Assembly (NCBI GenBank): GCA_910586575.1
Contig: CAJUJQ010000074.1
Location: 1 to 15,633, forward strand
Source: an uncultured Clostridia bacterium
Lineage (GTDB): Bacteria; Bacillota; Clostridia; Oscillospirales; Butyricicoccaceae
DNA: 15,633 nt
Direction: 5' to 3'
Below are positions 12,820 through 15,633 of the stretch, piece by piece; position 1 is the first letter of the stretch; every line of letters starts with the position of its first letter. Made by a program: the position numbers and the translations under genes. Below the pieces are notes generated by a model, which saw nothing but the letters and a program-made list of their open reading frames with translations, made no database searches and was not told the origin of the DNA.

Positions 12820-13665
12820 TTATTCTGTGTCAATTGCAAGCTGATACAGTGCATTTTTTTTCACCCCGGCAGAGGCTGAAACCGCCTTGACCGCGTCTTT
12901 CATGGTTTCGCCCCGCTGCATGCGCGCGCGTACCTCGGCAAGTGCCGTTTCCATGCGGCAGTCCTCGTCCTGCGGCGGCACCTCGGGCGCGCCTTCCAGC
13001 ACCAGCACGAATTCCCCGCGCGGCGCGTTTTCCGAGAAGTAGGAGACGGCTTCCGCCAGCGTAAAACGAAGCGTTTCCTCGTGCAGCTTGGTCAGCTCAC
13101 GCGAGAGCGCAATGCGCCGTCCGTCCCCGAAAACTGCCCGCAAATCGTCCAGCGTATTGCGCAGCTTGTGCGGGGCCTCGTAGAAAATCATCGTCCGTTT
13201 TTCGTCCTTTAGTGCTTCCAAATGCTCACGCCGTGCCTTTCGGTTAACCGACAGAAAGCCCTCGAAACACCAGCGCCCGGTCGGCAGGCCGCTCACCGCA
13301 AGGGCGCACACTGCCGCGCAGCAACCCGGCACCGGAATGACTTCCACCCCGTTTGCCGCGGCGAGCGCCACCATATCTTCTCCGGGGTCGCTGATGGCAG
13401 GCATCCCGGCGTCGGTCACCAACGCGCAGGACTCCCCCGTCAGCAGCCGCGCAAGAATTTCCTCACCGCGCTGCCGGCGGTTATGCTCGTAATAGCTCAC
13501 CATCGGCTTGGGCGGCAGCGCAAGCGCCGTGAAGAGCTTGTGGGTTACGCGGGTATCCTCGGCAGCAATGAAATCGGCCGCTCCAAGCACCTCGCGGGCG
13601 CGGGGAGAGAGGTCGTTCAGGTTCCCGATTGGCGTCGCAACCAAATAGAGTGCTCCAATACTCAT
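12820..13665 (-). CDS. rsmI: 16S rRNA (cytidine(1402)-2'-O)-methyltransferase RsmI
   Basis: 281 aa, SAM-dependent tetrapyrrole-methylase-fold enzyme that 2'-O-methylates C1402 in the decoding centre of 16S rRNA. Motifs are the N-terminal YLVATPIGNLNDLSPRA (7-23), AEDTR (35-39), LVTDAGMPAISDPG (82-95), the VPGCCAA loop (112-118), GFLSVNRKAR (136-145) and FYEAPHKL (161-168). The usual SDAGTPxISDPG and PGPSA sequences are slightly altered (Met88 for Thr, Cys-Cys in the loop), but the overall match is clear. The ATG at 13665 follows GGTGAT. It lies 184 bp after the N6-methyltransferase gene. In many Bacillota these two genes are also near neighbours (yabB and yabC in Bacillus subtilis). Confidence 0.96.
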   Translation of the reverse strand: MSIGALYLVATPIGNLNDLSPRAREVLGAADFIAAEDTRVTHKLFTALALPPKPMVSYYEHNRRQRGEEILARLLTGESCALVTDAGMPAISDPGEDMVALAAANGVEVIPVPGCCAAVCALAVSGLPTGRWCFEGFLSVNRKARREHLEALKDEKRTMIFYEAPHKLRNTLDDLRAVFGDGRRIALSRELTKLHEETLRFTLAEAVSYFSENAPRGEFVLVLEGAPEVPPQDEDCRMETALAEVRARMQRGETMKDAVKAVSASAGVKKNALYQLAIDTE

Positions 13666-13701
13666 TGTTATATCACCATATTATTTCTCTGATTGTAATA
13701 T

Positions 13702-13714
13702 ATACGAATCGTAT
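13702..13714. promoter_or_regulatory. 13-bp palindrome upstream of rsmI
   Basis: ATACGAATCGTAT has perfect 6-bp arms around one base. It lies 37 bp upstream of the rsmI start, in a very AT-rich 184-bp spacer (13666-13849). No clean promoter could be fixed there, so an operator role is only possible. Confidence 0.3.
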
Positions 13715-13849
13715 TTCTATTACATAATATTTCTATTTGTTTATCCTGTTATTATTTCTGCATAAAATACTGTCTGTAATTATTATTGCGTAGCCTATAT
13801 GAAATATAGTTTGCAAGCAATTAGCAGACTGTTATATTTAACTCTAATA

Positions 13850-14548
13850 TTACAGTTTGTATATTCTCTTATACTCTTCGGTGAACGCCCCATCCTCCTG
13901 GCAGCACAGGAAGGGAGGTTCGACCGTCAGGCCGTCCGCAGAGCCTTTCCGGCACTCCAACAGCACGGCAGACGGTCGTTTCAGCGGGTTTTGATGCACA
14001 AAGCGCATTCTTTTCGGCGTTAACCGTACCCGCTGCATAGCGTTCAGCAGCTCCCACAGCCGCTCCGGCCGAAACACCAGCGCACATTTCCCGCCGTCAT
14101 GCAGAACGAAGGACAACGCAACCGCAACCTCCTCAATTGTCGCCCCGGTATCGGTACGCGCAGCGGCGCGTGCCTCGGCGGAGGCTGCTTTCCCAGAGCC
14201 TGCCGCAAAATACGGCGGGTTACACACTGCGTAATCAAAGCTCCCGTGCCGGAAAATGGAACGGATCTGCCGCAAATCACCCACCTGCGTGCTGATTTCC
14301 ACCTCATTCAGTGCAATTGCCTGCCGGAACAGCTCGACCGCGCCCGCCTGGATATCCAGACCGGTCAGCTTCAAATCGGGGCGGTACAGTGACAGGGCTA
14401 AGGCCCCCGTCCCGCAGCCCAAATCAAGCACCCGGGCGAACCGGCGCGGCGCAGCAAAATCTGCGAGCAGCACCGAATCCTGCCCCAGCTTCTGGAATTC
14501 CCCGCTTTGCAGCAGCTTCATGCCATTTTGCAAGACCTCGGTTGTCAT
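13850..14548 (-). CDS. trmN6: tRNA1(Val) (adenine(37)-N6)-methyltransferase family protein (YfiC/YabB)
   Basis: 232 aa class I SAM methyltransferase. It has motif I LDLGCGTGALAL (41-52), an acidic residue at Asp65 (LTGLDIQ), and the N6-adenine signature NPPY (110-113). The N-terminal segment LLQSGEFQKLGQDSVLLADF matches the family start. By homology it methylates A37 of a tRNA. The tRNA target in this organism is inferred, not seen. The ATG at 14548 overlaps the rnhA stop as ATGA and follows GGAAG at 8 bp, so it is preferred to the ATG at 14563. Translational coupling with rnhA is likely. The neighbouring rsmI also modifies RNA. Confidence 0.9.
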   Translation of the reverse strand: MTTEVLQNGMKLLQSGEFQKLGQDSVLLADFAAPRRFARVLDLGCGTGALALSLYRPDLKLTGLDIQAGAVELFRQAIALNEVEISTQVGDLRQIRSIFRHGSFDYAVCNPPYFAAGSGKAASAEARAAARTDTGATIEEVAVALSFVLHDGGKCALVFRPERLWELLNAMQRVRLTPKRMRFVHQNPLKRPSAVLLECRKGSADGLTVEPPFLCCQEDGAFTEEYKRIYKL

Positions 14549-14982
14549 TTGAGCCGCTTCCATTCCGAAACCGCCAGCTCATCACAGCGGTTGTTATAGG
14601 GGTTCTCCGCGTGCCCCCTTACCCAGTGGAACGTGACACTGTGCACGTCCAGCAGGTCGAGCAGCCTGCCCCATAATTCCGGGTTTTTCGCAGGGGTTTT
14701 GTCGGATTTCATCCAGCCGCGCGCGCGCCAGCCCTTTGCCCAGCCCTTGTTAATGCCATCAATCACATACTTGGAATCGGAATATAAATCGACCTCGCAG
14801 GGCTGCTTTAAGGCTTCCAGCGCTGAAATGACGCCGGTCAGCTCCATTTTGTTGTTTGTTGTCAGGCGGTCGCCGCCGGAAAGCTCCTTTTCATGCTCCC
14901 CGTATTGCAGGATTGCACCCCAGCCGCCCGGCCCAGGGTTGCCGGAGCAAGCGCCATCGGTATAAATCGTGACTTTTTTCAT
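14545..14982 (-). CDS. rnhA: Ribonuclease HI
   Basis: 145 aa, a normal bacterial RNase HI. It cuts the RNA strand of RNA-DNA hybrids, removing R-loops and primers. The catalytic set is complete: Asp9 (IYTDGACSGNPGPGG), Glu47 (NNKMELTG), Asp69 (YSDSKYV) and Asp134, with His124 in WVRGHAENP. The GWAKGWRARGW stretch (80-90) is the basic handle region typical of the E. coli-type enzyme. The ATG at 14982 follows AAGGAT, which overlaps the end of the HMA fusion gene 15 bp upstream. Its stop overlaps the methyltransferase start by 4 bp, so the three genes form an operon. Confidence 0.97.
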   Translation of the reverse strand: MKKVTIYTDGACSGNPGPGGWGAILQYGEHEKELSGGDRLTTNNKMELTGVISALEALKQPCEVDLYSDSKYVIDGINKGWAKGWRARGWMKSDKTPAKNPELWGRLLDLLDVHSVTFHWVRGHAENPYNNRCDELAVSEWKRLK

Positions 14983-14997
14983 AGAATAGCATCCTTT

Positions 14998-15540
14998 TCA
15001 ATCGATTTTGGTAACAGTATAACCAGCGCCGCTCACCGCCGCGCAGAGCGCGTCGTCCGAAACCTCGGTTTCCCGCGCCGGGAACACCTCGGCCCAGCCC
15101 TTGGCAAGCTTGACCTCGGCCCGCTCTACCCCGGCGACTGCTTCCAGCGCTTCCCGCACCCGCTGGGCGCACTTCTCACAGGCCATCCCCTCTAAATGAA
15201 CAACCTTATAATCCTGCCGCTCAATCTTGAAAATGACCGGGCGCGTACCGTCGTTACAGCATGCAATCATCATCCGCTCATCATTCGTCCAGTTGCGCAT
15301 AATGCTGCCGCCCTGGAGCGCGGTATAAATATAGCGGCTGATGCAGTCCCAGGCCTCGGCACACTGGCTGCCGCAGCCCATCCGCCAGAAGGTGTCCTCC
15401 TCGCCGTACCGCTCAAACAGGAAGGTATCCCCCACCTGATAGAACGGGCAGGGACCGGACTTCGAGTCGGCAAGATACTGCCTTTGATAATCGGCGAAAC
15501 ATTTTTTATCGATTACGGTTACTTTACACTTATGCTGCAT
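14998..15540 (-). CDS. TIGR04076-like domain fused to a heavy-metal-associated (HMA) domain
   Basis: 180 aa, cytoplasmic. Residues 1-107 resemble the TIGR04076 family of unknown function: KCKVTVIDKKC, a GPCPFYQVGD segment (29-38), AEAWDCISRYIYTALQGG (61-78) and IACCNDGTRPVIFKIE (92-107). Cysteines at 5, 14, 31, 56, 60, 66, 94 and 95 could bind metal or form a redox site. Residues about 111-179 form a small ferredoxin-like HMA domain with the canonical MACEKC motif (Met119, Cys121, Cys124), as in copper chaperones and P-type ATPase tails. The ATG at 15540 follows AGGAGG. It is the first gene of an operon with rnhA and has its own promoter with a palindrome. A role in metal binding or metal sensing is inferred from the HMA motif only. 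No metal ATPase gene is in the window. Confidence 0.82.
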   Translation of the reverse strand: MQHKCKVTVIDKKCFADYQRQYLADSKSGPCPFYQVGDTFLFERYGEEDTFWRMGCGSQCAEAWDCISRYIYTALQGGSIMRNWTNDERMMIACCNDGTRPVIFKIERQDYKVVHLEGMACEKCAQRVREALEAVAGVERAEVKLAKGWAEVFPARETEVSDDALCAAVSGAGYTVTKID

Positions 15541-15566
15541 AATTTCCTCCTGTTGTCAGTCTATTG

Positions 15567-15578
15567 TCGGTATACCGA
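15567..15578. promoter_or_regulatory. 12-bp perfect palindrome downstream of the HMA-fusion promoter, operator candidate
   Basis: TCGGTATACCGA reads the same on both strands. On the minus strand it falls about 9-20 bases after the predicted start, and 26 bp before the ATG at 15540. That is a usual place for a repressor. It does not match the copper-regulator operators I can recall. Confidence 0.45.
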
Positions 15579-15593
15579 AAAACTGTTACCCTT

Positions 15594-15602
15594 ATTATAG
15601 CA
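15594..15602 (-). promoter_or_regulatory. Extended -10 promoter for the HMA fusion gene
   Basis: On the minus strand the sequence TGCTATAAT has a perfect -10 hexamer (15599-15594) with the TG extension. No good -35 is present because that position is occupied by the terminator stem. The start would be near 15587. Confidence 0.6.
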
Positions 15603-15624
15603 AAAAAGGCGGCAAATTGCCGCC
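15602..15624 (-). terminator. Intrinsic terminator of the gene to the right
   Basis: GGCGGCAA (15608-15615) and TTGCCGCC (15617-15624) form a GC-rich stem. Read on the minus strand it is followed by six T (15607-15602). It would stop a transcript entering from beyond the right edge. Its T-tract runs directly into the extended -10 promoter of the next gene. Confidence 0.8.
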
Positions 15625-15633
15625 CTTTTCTGG

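Noticed and set aside
12800..12833. TTGACA plus TATAAT promoter for the OmpR-type regulator
   Set aside because: Both hexamers are perfect but 22 bp apart, too far for a normal sigma-A promoter, so it is mentioned only as a possibility.
1..15633. CRISPR arrays, rRNA or tRNA genes, insertion-sequence transposases, phage genes
   Set aside because: No spaced direct-repeat array, cloverleaf-like gene, rRNA signature or recognisable transposase, integrase or phage protein was seen.

Overview
The window looks like a chromosomal segment close to the replication origin of a bacterium of the phylum Bacillota, class Clostridia, probably a gut-type Oscillospirales/Ruminococcaceae lineage. The evidence is the rpmH-rnpA-yidD-yidC-jag-mnmE cluster, Gram-positive style Jag and YidC proteins, strong AGGAGG-type ribosome binding sites and roughly 55-60% GC in most genes. 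The lineage is inferred from gene content and protein style, not from a search.

Layout: Bases 1-312 hold a cluster of DnaA boxes around an AT-rich stretch, the best candidate for an origin or the mnmG-side DnaA-box region. Bases 313-5045, minus strand, form the classic origin-proximal cluster: rpmH (L34, 44 aa), rnpA (RNase P protein), yidD and yidC (membrane insertion), jag (RNA-binding KH/R3H protein) and mnmE (tRNA U34 modification GTPase). It has a good sigma-A-type promoter at about 5200. Two long spacers, rpmH-rnpA and yidD-yidC, interrupt it. The second contains a 163-bp imperfect inverted repeat, one end of which recurs next to the DnaA boxes.

Bases 5293-9895, plus strand, read gluQ (glutamyl-queuosine tRNA-Asp synthetase), glpK (glycerol kinase), a LytTR response regulator and an AgrC-like histidine kinase, with spacings of -1 to 17 bp, so one transcript is likely. 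A 16-bp perfect palindrome overlaps the -35 position of its extended -10 promoter. An orphan 145-aa helical protein with its own promoter follows. A 22-bp perfect hairpin at 10421-10470 then closes transcription from both sides.

Bases 10484-15540, minus strand, hold from upstream to downstream: a TIGR04076-like protein fused to a heavy-metal-associated (HMA) domain, rnhA, a tRNA1(Val)-type adenine-N6 methyltransferase, rsmI, and an OmpR-type response regulator with its HAMP sensor kinase. A terminator, an extended -10 promoter and a 12-bp palindrome lie in tandem before the HMA fusion gene.

The themes are translation and RNA modification (mnmE, gluQ, rsmI, trmN6, rnpA, rpmH), membrane protein insertion, and two two-component systems. 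Most genes are recognisable housekeeping families. The less ordinary parts are the HMA fusion and its operator-like site, the AT-rich LytTR/AgrC-like module beside an unknown small protein, the origin-adjacent repeats, and a change in strand base bias near 5.0-5.4 kb.
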